Source of the DNA: Nocardioides sp. Iso805N
GTDB lineage: Bacteria > Actinomycetota > Actinomycetes > Propionibacteriales > Nocardioidaceae
DNA length: 64,000 bases
NCBI RefSeq assembly: GCF_000364605.1
Contig: NZ_KB822587.1
Span: forward strand, 1-64,000
Direction of reading: 5' to 3'
Within the stretch, counting starts at the first letter, position 1; every line of letters starts with the position of its first letter. Shown one piece after another: positions 27,299 to 35,672 of this stretch. Both the position numbers and the translations under genes were made by a program. The notes below the pieces were generated by a model that worked only from the letters and a program-made list of their open reading frames with translations, was not told the DNA's origin and searched no databases.

Positions 27299-28492
27299 TC
27301 AGTACCTCTCCCTCTTCACGTCGCGGGCGATGACCTGCGCCGCGATCACGTTCCTCTGGATCTCGTTGGTGCCTTCGCCGACGATCATCAGCGGGGCGTC
27401 GCGGAAGTAGCGCTCCACGTCGTACTCGCGCGAGTAGCCGTAGCCGCCGTGCACACGAACTGCGTCGAGCGCGACCTGCATCGCGGTCTCCGAAGCGAAC
27501 AGCTTCGCCATCCCGGCCTCCAGATCGGCGCGCTTGCCCGCATCCAGACGGTCGGCGGCGTCCCGGGTCAGCAGGCGCGCGGCCCGCATCTTGGTCGCCA
27601 TGTCGGCGATCAGGTTGCCGACGCTCTGGTGCTTCCAGATCGGCTTGCCGAAGGTCTCCCGCTGCTGCGCGTAGGCGACCGCCGCCTCGAGCGAAGCCTG
27701 GCCGACGCCGAGGGCGCGTGAGGCGACCTGGATGCGGCCGACCTCGAGGCCGCGCATCATGTGGCCCCAGCCCTTGTGGGGCTCGCCGCCGAGGACAGCC
27801 GCGGCAGGGACCCGAACCCCGTCGAAGGAGAGCGTGCACGCCTCGACGCCCTTGTAGCCGAGCTTCGGGATCTTCGGGGAGACCTCGTAACCGGCAGGGT
27901 CGGCGCCATGCTCGCCGTCCCAGCCGCCGGTCTCGACCAGAATCACGCTCATGCCGGCGTGCGCGGGCCGGGCATCGCGGTCGGTCTTGCAGAGCAGCCC
28001 GATCAGGCCGGAGTGGGCCGCGTTCGAGATCCAGGTCTTGGCGCCGTTGATCACCCAGTCATCGCCGTCGCGCGTGGCATAGGTGGACATCGCCTGCAGG
28101 TCCGAGCCGCCGCTCGGCTCGGTGAGTGCCATCGTCGCGCGCAGCTCACCGGTGGCCATCCGCGGCAGGTACTTCGCTTGCTGCTCAGACGTACCGAAGG
28201 TCCTGATCAGGTAGGTGATCACCGAGTGGCCGCCGATCGCCCCGGCCAGGCTCATCCAGCCGCGGGCGAGCTCCTCGGTGACCCCCGAGAAGGCCGCCAT
28301 GCTGACGTCGACCCCGCCGTACTCCGCCGGGACGAGCAGCCCGAAGAAGCCGAGCTTCTTCATCTCCTCGATGAACGCCTCGGGATAGGTGTCGCTCTCC
28401 TCGAATCGCCGTACGTCGGGCTTGACCCGCTCGTCCACGAAGTCGCGGACGAGCGCGATCATCTCCTCCTCGTCGGAGCTGAGCTGGCTCAT
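27299..28492 (-). CDS. Acyl-CoA dehydrogenase
   Basis: FAD-dependent dehydrogenase of 397 residues from ATG 28492, which follows AAGGAG and overlaps the lyase stop (ATGA). Signatures ALTEPSGGSDLQAM, INGAKTWISNAAHSG, VHGGYGYSREYDVERYFRD and GEGTNEIQRNVIA are intact. An acyl-CoA dehydrogenase also sits in the Pseudomonas itaconate cluster; a methylsuccinyl-CoA- or isovaleryl-type substrate would fit the neighbours but is not shown by sequence. The frame upstream of 28492 runs inside the lyase gene. Confidence 0.92.
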   Translation of the reverse strand: MSQLSSDEEEMIALVRDFVDERVKPDVRRFEESDTYPEAFIEEMKKLGFFGLLVPAEYGGVDVSMAAFSGVTEELARGWMSLAGAIGGHSVITYLIRTFGTSEQQAKYLPRMATGELRATMALTEPSGGSDLQAMSTYATRDGDDWVINGAKTWISNAAHSGLIGLLCKTDRDARPAHAGMSVILVETGGWDGEHGADPAGYEVSPKIPKLGYKGVEACTLSFDGVRVPAAAVLGGEPHKGWGHMMRGLEVGRIQVASRALGVGQASLEAAVAYAQQRETFGKPIWKHQSVGNLIADMATKMRAARLLTRDAADRLDAGKRADLEAGMAKLFASETAMQVALDAVRVHGGYGYSREYDVERYFRDAPLMIVGEGTNEIQRNVIAAQVIARDVKRERY

Positions 28493-29337
28493 GCGTTGTT
28501 CTCCTTGGTGGGTGCGGGATCGGATACGGCCGCGCAGATGCGTCGAGCACGCTCGATGACGGGCTTGTCGACCATACGGCCGTCGACCGTGACGACGCCG
28601 CCTGCCAGGTCGGCCGGGACGGCAGCGAGGACACGCTCGGCCCACGCCACGTCTTCGCCGCTCGGTCGCAGGACGGCGTCCACGACGTCGACCTGTCGAG
28701 GATGGATGCAGAGCTTGCCGGCGAAGCCGAGCCTGTGTGCCGCGGCCGTCTCGGCCGCCAGCGCCTCGGCATCGTCGATCGCGGCATGGACGCCGTCGAC
28801 CGGCCCGGCCAGGCCCGCTGCCGCGCTGGCCAGAACGAGCGCACTACGAGCCGCGCGCAGGGCGTCGGCGTCGACAGGGTCGACGCCGAGCTCGGCAGCG
28901 AGGTCGAAGCTGCCGAAGGCAAGGCGAGTCACCCCGGCCGTGCGGGCGATCGGCCGCGCGTCCAGCACGCCGGTCGCGGTCTCGATCAAGGCCACCACGA
29001 CCGCTGCTCGACCGGCGGCCTCCAGGGCGCCACCCGCCTCGGCCTTGGCGAGCATGACGGCGCCGGCCCGGTCGGCGACCGCGCTCAGATCTGCCTCGTG
29101 CCACGGCGTCCCAGCGGCGTTGACCCTGACCGCGACACGTGCCGCGTCCTCGGGAGCGAGCGCCTCGAGCCACTCCACGACCGCCTCGCGGGCGCCCTGC
29201 TTCTCAGCGGGAGCGACGGCGTCCTCCAGGTCGAGGATCACCATGTCCGCGGCCGTCGCGAGTGCCTTGGCGAACCGCTCGGGTCGATTGCCCGGCACGA
29301 AGAGCAGCGACCTGGCGGCGGAGACCACGTCGCTCAT
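28489..29337 (-). CDS. CitE-like acyl-CoA lyase (HpcH/HpaI family; citramalyl-/malyl-CoA lyase type)
   Basis: TIM-barrel carbon-carbon lyase of 282 residues. Family marks are LLFVPGNRPERFAKAL at the N-terminus, ILDLEDAVAP (magnesium ligand region), VALIETATGVL and GFAGKLCIHPRQVDVV. Stand-alone CitE-like proteins in actinobacteria and pseudomonads cleave citramalyl-CoA or malyl-CoA-type esters, giving acetyl-CoA and pyruvate or glyoxylate. ATG 29337 overlaps the CoA-transferase stop, and the end overlaps the dehydrogenase start. The surrounding CoA transferase and FAS1-like hydratase favour citramalyl-CoA. There are no citrate lyase alpha or gamma genes, so citrate lyase is unlikely. Confidence 0.85.
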   Translation of the reverse strand: MSDVVSAARSLLFVPGNRPERFAKALATAADMVILDLEDAVAPAEKQGAREAVVEWLEALAPEDAARVAVRVNAAGTPWHEADLSAVADRAGAVMLAKAEAGGALEAAGRAAVVVALIETATGVLDARPIARTAGVTRLAFGSFDLAAELGVDPVDADALRAARSALVLASAAAGLAGPVDGVHAAIDDAEALAAETAAAHRLGFAGKLCIHPRQVDVVDAVLRPSGEDVAWAERVLAAVPADLAGGVVTVDGRMVDKPVIERARRICAAVSDPAPTKENNA

Positions 29338-30551
29338 GCGATCACGCCCTCGGCGTACAGCGTCTGCAGGCGGTCGGCGTCGATGCCCGGCAAGGCGCCC
29401 ACGATCTCGTCGGTGTGCTCCCCGACCGAGGGCGCCGGCACCGCGGGCCCCTGGCGACCGGCCATCACCAACGGCGACCCCGCCGCCAGGTGCGGCCCGA
29501 TTCCGGGCTGGTCGACCTCGCTGAACAGAGGGTTGGCCCGGACCATGTCACTGGCCACCACCTGGTCGAAGGTCCGGTACGGCGAGGCAAGCGCCCGGCT
29601 GCGCGCCAGCAGCGGCACGACGTCTGCCCACGGCAGGGTGGCGAAGCGTCCCTGCAGCAGTGCGGTGATCACCGCGCGGTTGCGGTAGCGCTCCGCCTCG
29701 TCGCTCAGGTCGACCTCCAGGGCCTTCTCCACCGCCGCCATCGCATCGACCAGACCAGTCTGGTCCAGGAGCCCCCGCCAGTGCGATGCGGTCAGCACGA
29801 CCAGCATGAACCGCACGCCGTCCAGGCTGACGAAGTCGTGCCCGTAGGTGCCGTAGACGTAGTTGCCCGACGGCCCGCGCGAGATCCCACCGAGCTGCGC
29901 CTCGGTCAAGAAGCCCATCGCACCGATCGCGGACAGCGCCACATCCTCCAAGGCGAGCCGGACCTGCTGCCCCAGACCGGTCGCTGCACGTTCCCGCTCG
30001 GCCGCCAGCAGCCCGGTCGCGAGGTACAGACCGGCGGCGATGTCCCACGCCGGGACCTGCGAGTTCACCGGGTTGGCAGCCTCAAGCGGCCCGGAGACGA
30101 ACGGGAAGCCCGTCTCCGCCTGCACCGTGTAGTCCACGGCCGAGCCGCCGTCACGCCGGCCGGTGAGCAACACGTGGATCACGTCCGAGCGGCGCTCGCG
30201 CAGCCCGGCAAAGGTTAGATCGCGATAGCGCTCCGAGTTGCTCACCACGATGCCGCCCGCCGTGCCCGTGCCTTCACCCACGATCAGGTCGGCGACCAGG
30301 TCCCGGCCTGCTTGCGAGGCGAGGTCCACGGCCAGCGCGCGCTTGCCCTTGTTCAGCCCGCTCCAATACATGCTGGTGCCGCCGGCCGCACGCGGGAGCC
30401 GGCTTCGGTCCGGAGCTCCCCCGATCTGCTCCACGCGGATGACCTCGGCGCCCAGCTGAGCGAGGGCGAGGCCGCACAACGGCGTGGCGATGTAGCTCGA
30501 CAGCTCGACGATCCTCAAGCCGTCGAGCGGACCGGCTGGGGTGATGCCCAT
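29334..30551 (-). CDS. Family III CoA transferase (CaiB/BaiF)
   Basis: Formyl-CoA-transferase-type enzyme of 405 residues that activates a carboxylic acid by taking CoA from a donor thioester. The N-terminal block LRIVELSSYIATPLCGLALAQLGAEVIRVE is typical, and the catalytic aspartate region AVDYTVQAETGF retains D140. A ribosome site GAGG precedes ATG 30551. It opens the enzymatic part of the operon, 174 bp after livM. In Pseudomonas the itaconate CoA transferase belongs to this family and sits with the same partner types, so a C5-dicarboxylate acceptor is the working guess. Confidence 0.88.
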   Translation of the reverse strand: MGITPAGPLDGLRIVELSSYIATPLCGLALAQLGAEVIRVEQIGGAPDRSRLPRAAGGTSMYWSGLNKGKRALAVDLASQAGRDLVADLIVGEGTGTAGGIVVSNSERYRDLTFAGLRERRSDVIHVLLTGRRDGGSAVDYTVQAETGFPFVSGPLEAANPVNSQVPAWDIAAGLYLATGLLAAERERAATGLGQQVRLALEDVALSAIGAMGFLTEAQLGGISRGPSGNYVYGTYGHDFVSLDGVRFMLVVLTASHWRGLLDQTGLVDAMAAVEKALEVDLSDEAERYRNRAVITALLQGRFATLPWADVVPLLARSRALASPYRTFDQVVASDMVRANPLFSEVDQPGIGPHLAAGSPLVMAGRQGPAVPAPSVGEHTDEIVGALPGIDADRLQTLYAEGVIA

Positions 30552-30725
30552 CAGAGAACCTCTTCACAGGTGGCAGAGCGTGCAACGGGAGGCACGGCGG
30601 CCACCCGACCATTCAAGATCCACAGGCCCGGGTGCGCAAAGACCCCTGCACGATGCCGGCATGAGGCGTCTCCTATGTCTCCGGCCGGGCGTCCGGGCAC
30701 GCGCCGCGCTACGCGGGTCCGCCGC

Positions 30726-31742
30726 CTATCTTCGCGTCGTCGCCTCGATCGCCGATCGGACCAATCCCGCGGCACCACCACGAGCGAATCGGATGATGAC
30801 GATCAGCAGCCCACCGTAGATCGCCGGCGTGTAGATCGGGGCGATCCCCAGGTGCTGGGTCAGCTGCGGCGCGTACTGAAGGAAGAAGCCTCCCACCACC
30901 GCGCCGGGCACCGAAACCGAGCCGCCGATCGCCATGCCGACGAAGAAGTTGATGGAGGTGTCGAGGCTGAGGTCCCCCGGGCTGACGAACTGCCGCTGGA
31001 TGGCGAACAGTCCACCTGCGAGGCCCGCGATGGCAGCGCTCGCCGCGAAGGTTGCGACCTTGATCCTGGCGAGCGGCACGCCGAAGCCCTCGGCGACGAC
31101 ATCGGCGTCACGGACCGCCTGGATCTGCCGACCGGCGCTGCTTGCCTTGAGCAGGTGGACGAAGAGCAGGCAGACGAGCAGTACGACGAGGGTCACGAGG
31201 TAGGCCCACTCACCGGTCGTCAGACCGAATGCCTCGGGAGCGGCATAGAGCGGGAAGATCGTCTTGCCCGCCGTACCGCCGGTCGTGTCCGCGAACTTCT
31301 GGATGAGTGAGGGGAACACGAGTCCGATGCCGAAGGTCGTCAGCGCGACGTAGAGGCCTCGCAGGCGGAGCGCGGGAAGCGCCACGATGACGCCCGCTCC
31401 GGCGGACAGCACCACTCCTGCGGCCATCGCCGCGGGATAGGACCAGCCATGATCGGTGACCAGGATCGCCACGGCGTAGGCGCCGATCCCGACGAAGGCC
31501 GATTGCCCCAGGGAGATCTGACCGTTCAGGCCGGTCAGGAGGTTCATGCTCAGCACGCCCAGCGACAGGTACAACGCTCCCGACACCTGGGAGAGCTGGT
31601 AGCCGGAGATCAGCCACGGCAAGCCGGCACCGAGCACGATCGCTGCGCACGTCACAGTCCAACCGATCCGGCGCCATCGTTCCCGAGCCAGCCCGGCAAC
31701 GTCGGGTGACGTCATGTCATCACGGTCCAAGACGGTGGTCAT
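30726..31742 (-). CDS. Branched-chain-type ABC transporter permease (LivM-like)
   Basis: Inner-membrane permease of 338 residues with about nine hydrophobic segments and the LivM motif GLNGQISLGQSAFVGIGAY. The ATG at 31742 overlaps the livH stop by one base (TGATG); a TTG at 31745 is possible. It forms the membrane channel with the LivH-like gene upstream. The family carries branched-chain amino acids but also amides, urea, aromatic and dicarboxylic acids; neighbours suggest an organic acid here. The 174 bp after it show no clear terminator. Confidence 0.9.
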   Translation of the reverse strand: MTTVLDRDDMTSPDVAGLARERWRRIGWTVTCAAIVLGAGLPWLISGYQLSQVSGALYLSLGVLSMNLLTGLNGQISLGQSAFVGIGAYAVAILVTDHGWSYPAAMAAGVVLSAGAGVIVALPALRLRGLYVALTTFGIGLVFPSLIQKFADTTGGTAGKTIFPLYAAPEAFGLTTGEWAYLVTLVVLLVCLLFVHLLKASSAGRQIQAVRDADVVAEGFGVPLARIKVATFAASAAIAGLAGGLFAIQRQFVSPGDLSLDTSINFFVGMAIGGSVSVPGAVVGGFFLQYAPQLTQHLGIAPIYTPAIYGGLLIVIIRFARGGAAGLVRSAIEATTRR

Positions 31743-32626
31743 CAAAGCCTCCTTGAGTCGGGTCGACCGAACAGACCGGTGGGCTTGAGCATCAGGACGA
31801 CGATGATGACGACGAGCGCGGTCATGAGGCTGAGGTCATTCCCGACGAACCCGACATATCCGCTCACCATCGTCTGCAGCACGCCGACGAGCAGTCCACC
31901 GACGACCGCTCCGGCCGGGCTGTCGAAGCCGCCGAGCGTGGCGGCGGTGAAGGCGTAGAGGAGCACGCCCTGGAGCATCCCTGTGTAGACATAGGTCTGA
32001 GGGGCGACGAGCGCTGCGGCGAGCGCTCCGAGTGCCGCAGCAGCACCCCACCCGATCATCAGCATCCGCGAGCGCCTGATGCCCAGCAGTCGGGCCGACT
32101 CCGGGTTGTCCACCGATGCCCGCATGGCAAGCCCGAGGCGTGTCCTGTGGAAGGTGAACCACATGAGTCCGCTGAGCGCCGATATGACGACGAACAGGCC
32201 GATCGAGGAGTAGGGCACAAGCACCTGGCCGATGTGCCAGGAACCGCTGGGGAAGGGCGAGCCGAGGGTCTCGGTGTCGACGGTGAACAGGCCGCCGGCC
32301 AGCGAGTCGAGTGCCAGGAGCAGCCCCAACGTCACGATGATCACCGGCAGATGGTCGCGGGAGTCCTCGACCGGCCTGATGATGACGCGCTCGATCGCCG
32401 CCCCGCCGACGAACCCTGCGACGACGCCGGCCAGGATCGCCGGTATCAGCGGCCAGCCCAGGTCGGTCAGCTTCCAGATGAGGAAGCAGCAGAACATCGC
32501 CATCTCGCCCTGGGCGAGGTTGAGCGTGCCGGTCGCGCGGAACACGAGCACGATGGCGAGCGCCAGCGCGGCATAGATGCAACCCGAAGACAGTCCGTCG
32601 ACCAGGCGCTGAGAGAAGAGTTCCAT
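31742..32626 (-). CDS. Branched-chain-type ABC transporter permease (LivH-like)
   Basis: Inner-membrane permease of 294 residues, with the LivH pattern: N-terminal LVDGLSSGCIYAALALAIVL, the GTLNLAQGEMAMF motif, and the coupling-helix region RASVDNPESARLLGI. ATG 32626 lies 24 bp after livF. It pairs with the LivM-like protein and is driven by the two ATPases encoded just upstream. Substrate not determined; see the operon context of CoA activation and acyl-CoA breakdown. Confidence 0.9.
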   Translation of the reverse strand: MELFSQRLVDGLSSGCIYAALALAIVLVFRATGTLNLAQGEMAMFCCFLIWKLTDLGWPLIPAILAGVVAGFVGGAAIERVIIRPVEDSRDHLPVIIVTLGLLLALDSLAGGLFTVDTETLGSPFPSGSWHIGQVLVPYSSIGLFVVISALSGLMWFTFHRTRLGLAMRASVDNPESARLLGIRRSRMLMIGWGAAAALGALAAALVAPQTYVYTGMLQGVLLYAFTAATLGGFDSPAGAVVGGLLVGVLQTMVSGYVGFVGNDLSLMTALVVIIVVLMLKPTGLFGRPDSRRL

Positions 32627-32650
32627 TCGGTGATCCCTTTGCTGTGAGCC

Positions 32651-33367
32651 TCAGAGGCCCAGGTAGGCCTGACGGACGCGCTGGTCGTCGCGGAGCTCGT
32701 CCGCAGCACCCGCGAGTGCGACGCGGCCCGCCTCCAGGACGACGCCGCGGTGGGCCACCCGCAGGGCCGCGGTGGCGTTCTGCTCGACAACGAGCATCGC
32801 GGTGCCGAGGTCGCGGTTGAGCTCGGCGAGCTTGTCGAAGAGCTCGTGGACCACGGCTGGCGCCAGGCCCAGAGACGGCTCGTCCAGGAGAAGGACACGC
32901 GGTCGGCCCATCAGCGCACGGGCCACGGCGAGCATCTGCTGTTCGCCCCCCGAGAGCTGTCCCGCGTTCTGCTGCATGCGCTCGGCGAGACGTGGGAAGA
33001 CAGTGGTCCAACGTTCGATGTCCGCCTTCAGGTCCAGCCGCCCGCGACGAGCCGCAGCGCCCGCGACCAGGTTCTCGTGCACCGTCAGGTTCGGAAACGT
33101 GCCGCGCCCCTGCGGTACGTGCCCGACGCCGAGACGTGCCATCCGCTCGGGCGACTTCGGCGTCACCGAAGCGCTACCGAGGTCGACCGTGCCGCGCATC
33201 CGCACCAGACCGGAGATCGCGCGCAGCAACGTCGTCTTCCCGGCACCGTTCGCACCGAGCAACGCGACCACTTCGCCCTCGCTCACGTGGATCTCGACGT
33301 CGCGCAGGACCATCAGCCTGCCGTAGCCGGCTGCCTCGATCCTCGCTCGCAAGGCGGGGGCGCTCAT
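32651..33367 (-). CDS. ABC transporter ATPase (LivF-like)
   Basis: ATP-binding subunit of 238 residues. Walker A GANGAGKTT, signature LSGGEQQMLAVARAL and Walker B VLLLDEPSLGLAP mark it as the LivF paralogue. ATG 33367 overlaps the livG stop (ATGA), so the two ATPases are probably made in equal amounts. It powers the LivH/LivM channel encoded downstream. Confidence 0.93.
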   Translation of the reverse strand: MSAPALRARIEAAGYGRLMVLRDVEIHVSEGEVVALLGANGAGKTTLLRAISGLVRMRGTVDLGSASVTPKSPERMARLGVGHVPQGRGTFPNLTVHENLVAGAAARRGRLDLKADIERWTTVFPRLAERMQQNAGQLSGGEQQMLAVARALMGRPRVLLLDEPSLGLAPAVVHELFDKLAELNRDLGTAMLVVEQNATAALRVAHRGVVLEAGRVALAGAADELRDDQRVRQAYLGL

Positions 33368-34125
33368 CCGACGGCCTTTCCGAGGTAGGCCTCGACGACG
33401 ACCGGGTCCTGCGCGATCTCTGCGGGTGTGCCATCGGCGAGAAGACGGCCCGAGCTCAGCACGATGGTGCGATCACACAGCCGCCGGATCAGTCCCATGT
33501 TGTGCTCGACGACGACGAGGGTCGGGCCGCCGGCGTCTCGCAGCGACATCAGCTCGTCGACCAGGTGCGCCACTTCCGCCTGCGCCATACCGGCGGCAGG
33601 CTCGTCGAGGAGGAGCAACGTGGGCCGGCCGATGAGGGCACGCGCCATCTCCACCCGCTTCTGCACCCCGTACGGGAGCTGATCGACGGGCCAATGCGCC
33701 ACGTGCTCGAGTTGGAAGCGGCGAAGCATCTCCCATGCTTCCTCATGCGTGGCCCGCTCATGTCGGCGCGAAGGCCGTATCCGCAGCGCGGAGACGACAA
33801 GGCCACTGCCCTCCCGAACCGTCGCTCCGACCAGCACGTTCTCCAAGACGGTGAGACCGCGGAAGAGGGCGATGTTCTGATAGGTCCGGCCCACCCCCCG
33901 GCCGAAAAGGCGGTGGCGTGGGAGACCGACCAGCTCGACACCGTCGAAGCGAACCGAGCCCGAGGTGGGCCGATACACGCCCGTGATGGCGTTCAGGAGG
34001 GTCGACTTCCCCGCACCATTGGGTCCCACCAGGCCGACGATCTGGCCTGTCGGGACGGAGAACGAAATGTCGGTGAGCGCGGCGATGCTGCCGAAGCGCA
34101 CGCTCACCGAGCTGAGCTCGAGCAT
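33364..34125 (-). CDS. ABC transporter ATPase (LivG-like)
   Basis: ATP-binding subunit of 253 residues. Walker A GPNGAGKST, the degenerate LivG-type signature LPYGVQKRVEMARAL, Walker B LLLLDEPAAGM and the switch histidine in VVVEHNMGLI are present. A GAGAGG ribosome site precedes ATG 34125. A 77-bp gap containing an 11-bp hairpin separates it from the binding-protein gene, which may let the binding protein be made in excess over the other subunits. Confidence 0.93.
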   Translation of the reverse strand: MLELSSVSVRFGSIAALTDISFSVPTGQIVGLVGPNGAGKSTLLNAITGVYRPTSGSVRFDGVELVGLPRHRLFGRGVGRTYQNIALFRGLTVLENVLVGATVREGSGLVVSALRIRPSRRHERATHEEAWEMLRRFQLEHVAHWPVDQLPYGVQKRVEMARALIGRPTLLLLDEPAAGMAQAEVAHLVDELMSLRDAGGPTLVVVEHNMGLIRRLCDRTIVLSSGRLLADGTPAEIAQDPVVVEAYLGKAVG

Positions 34126-34152
34126 TCAAGTACCTCTCGAATCGTCGTGCGA

Positions 34153-34185
34153 GCGAAAGGGCGGGCCTGCGCCTCGCCCTCTCGC
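34153..34185 (-). terminator. Intercistronic hairpin between binding protein and livG
   Basis: Arms 34153-34163 and 34175-34185 pair over 11 bp (one G-U on the minus-strand transcript) with an 11-nt loop, starting 17 nt after the binding-protein stop. There is no T-run. Such hairpins often cause partial termination or protect the 5' message so that the binding protein is overproduced; that role is inferred. Confidence 0.5.
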
Positions 34186-34202
34186 CCTCACCTGCCCGTT
34201 GG

Positions 34203-35480
34203 TCAGTTGGAGACCTGGTAGGGCGTCTCGCCCGTCGGGACGAACTGCGCGTTGGCGCCGTCCCACTTGTCGAGCGTGAACGCACGCAGCGTCGGCTTGC
34301 CGGGGGTGCTGCTCACCGCGATGCCGTCCTCAGCGAAGGGGACCGACGTGTCGGCCGGGAGCGACCGGGCTGCTTCCGCGATGCCGACCGAGCTCAGCGT
34401 GGTTGCCTTCTCGATGGCGGCGAGTCCGAGCTGGAAGCTGAGCCACGCCGTCTCGGCGTCTCCCGGTGCGATGCCGGCGGCGGTGAGGGTGTCGTGGAAG
34501 GTCTTGAATGCCGCATCGTTGGCGAACTTCACCGGGCTCGACTTAGTCTGATTGGTCCGGAACATCTGCGACGTCGCGTCGGGAGCGTCTGCGGCCGACA
34601 CCACGCCGGCGCTGCACATCGATCCGGTGATGACCGCCGGGCGCCAGGACGAGGCCTGAAGCGCCGCCAGCGACTGCGTGCACTTCACCGAGAGCGACAG
34701 ATCCACGAAGACGTCGGCCTTCGTGCTCTGCAGGGTCGTCATCTGCGACTTCACATCCGCATCGGTGACCTCGTAGGACTCCTTGGCAACGATGTGCGCC
34801 TTCGAGCCGGCCGCCCCGGCCGCGAAGCCGCTCAGCGCGTCCTTCCCGGTGTCGTCGTTCTGATACAGCACAGCGACCTTGGCGTCCGGGTAGTGCTTGG
34901 CGACGAACTGACCCATCGCGTTGCCCTGGTCGAGGTAGGTGGAGGCGATCGTCGTGAACGGCGTCCGTCCGCTCAGCAGGGAGGCGGCACCGGCGAGCGG
35001 GAACAGCTCAGGCACGCACTGCTGGTTCAGGTACGGCGCGACAGCAGCCGCATTCGCGGTGCCGACCAGCTCGAGCACCCCGGCAACGTGGTCCTTCTCG
35101 ACCATCTGCCGGACGTTGGACTGCACCTTGCTCGGGGTGTACTGGTCGTCCATCGCGATGATCTTGAGCTTCTTCTTGCCGTCGACCGTGTCGACGCCGC
35201 CCTGCGAGTCGACCAGGCTCGCGTAGGCCTGGATCGCCTTGGTGAGCGCACCGACTGAGGCGTAGGGGCCCGACAGCGGCCCCGACGTACCCAGCGTGAT
35301 CGTGTCGCCCGAGATGGCCGCGGTCGCGGCCGCCGGGCACGCCGAGGTGTCGAAGGAGCCGGAGCCCTGGGAGGCGGCCGCCGTGTTGGACTGACCGGAC
35401 GAACCGCAAGCGCTGAGAACAGCGGCGCCGAGAGCCAGAGCGCCCAAGGTCGCGATCGGTCCACGCAGGTTGATGGTCAT
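34203..35480 (-). CDS. ABC transporter substrate-binding lipoprotein (LivK-like)
   Basis: Type 1 periplasmic-binding-fold lipoprotein of 425 residues. The signal peptide (1-24) ends in a lipobox LSAC with lipidated C25, followed by a Ser/Gly/Ala linker. The mature part (DTITLGTSGPLSGPYASVG onward) is the Leu/Ile/Val-binding family (Peripla_BP_6). ATG 35480 was chosen for the signal peptide start; GAGGAA lies upstream. It is the first gene of the liv operon, divergent from the tandem GntR regulator over a promoter region with two inverted repeats. The ligand is unknown. Confidence 0.92.
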   Translation of the reverse strand: MTINLRGPIATLGALALGAAVLSACGSSGQSNTAAASQGSGSFDTSACPAAATAAISGDTITLGTSGPLSGPYASVGALTKAIQAYASLVDSQGGVDTVDGKKKLKIIAMDDQYTPSKVQSNVRQMVEKDHVAGVLELVGTANAAAVAPYLNQQCVPELFPLAGAASLLSGRTPFTTIASTYLDQGNAMGQFVAKHYPDAKVAVLYQNDDTGKDALSGFAAGAAGSKAHIVAKESYEVTDADVKSQMTTLQSTKADVFVDLSLSVKCTQSLAALQASSWRPAVITGSMCSAGVVSAADAPDATSQMFRTNQTKSSPVKFANDAAFKTFHDTLTAAGIAPGDAETAWLSFQLGLAAIEKATTLSSVGIAEAARSLPADTSVPFAEDGIAVSSTPGKPTLRAFTLDKWDGANAQFVPTGETPYQVSN

Positions 35481-35561
35481 ACCGTTGTTCCTCTTCTCGG
35501 GCCGTGACGACCGCTTAGCGGTCACTAGTTACACCGTTCTAACCGAAGGAATCGTTGCACT

Positions 35562-35591
35562 CATCACATCGAACGCTGCCTTCATGTGATG
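35562..35591. promoter_or_regulatory. Inverted repeat CATCACAT-N14-ATGTGATG
   Basis: Perfect 8-bp arms at 35562-35569 and 35584-35591 lie in the 192-bp region between the binding-protein gene and the GntR gene. Size and position fit a regulator site controlling the liv operon and possibly the regulator itself. Which protein binds is not known; the GntR protein is the obvious candidate. Confidence 0.5.
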
Positions 35592-35612
35592 GACGTCACA
35601 CCGATGCTCGGA

Positions 35613-35628
35613 TAATAGGCCACTATTA
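35613..35628. promoter_or_regulatory. Inverted repeat TAATAG-N4-CTATTA
   Basis: Perfect 6-bp arms at 35613-35618 and 35623-35628, AT-rich against a GC-rich background, 45 bp before the GntR start codon. It resembles a compact GntR/FadR-type operator and could mediate autoregulation. Confidence 0.45.
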
Positions 35629-35672
35629 GGGTCAGTCCACTTGTTGCTGAACCGTTAGGAGAGACTTCGTCC

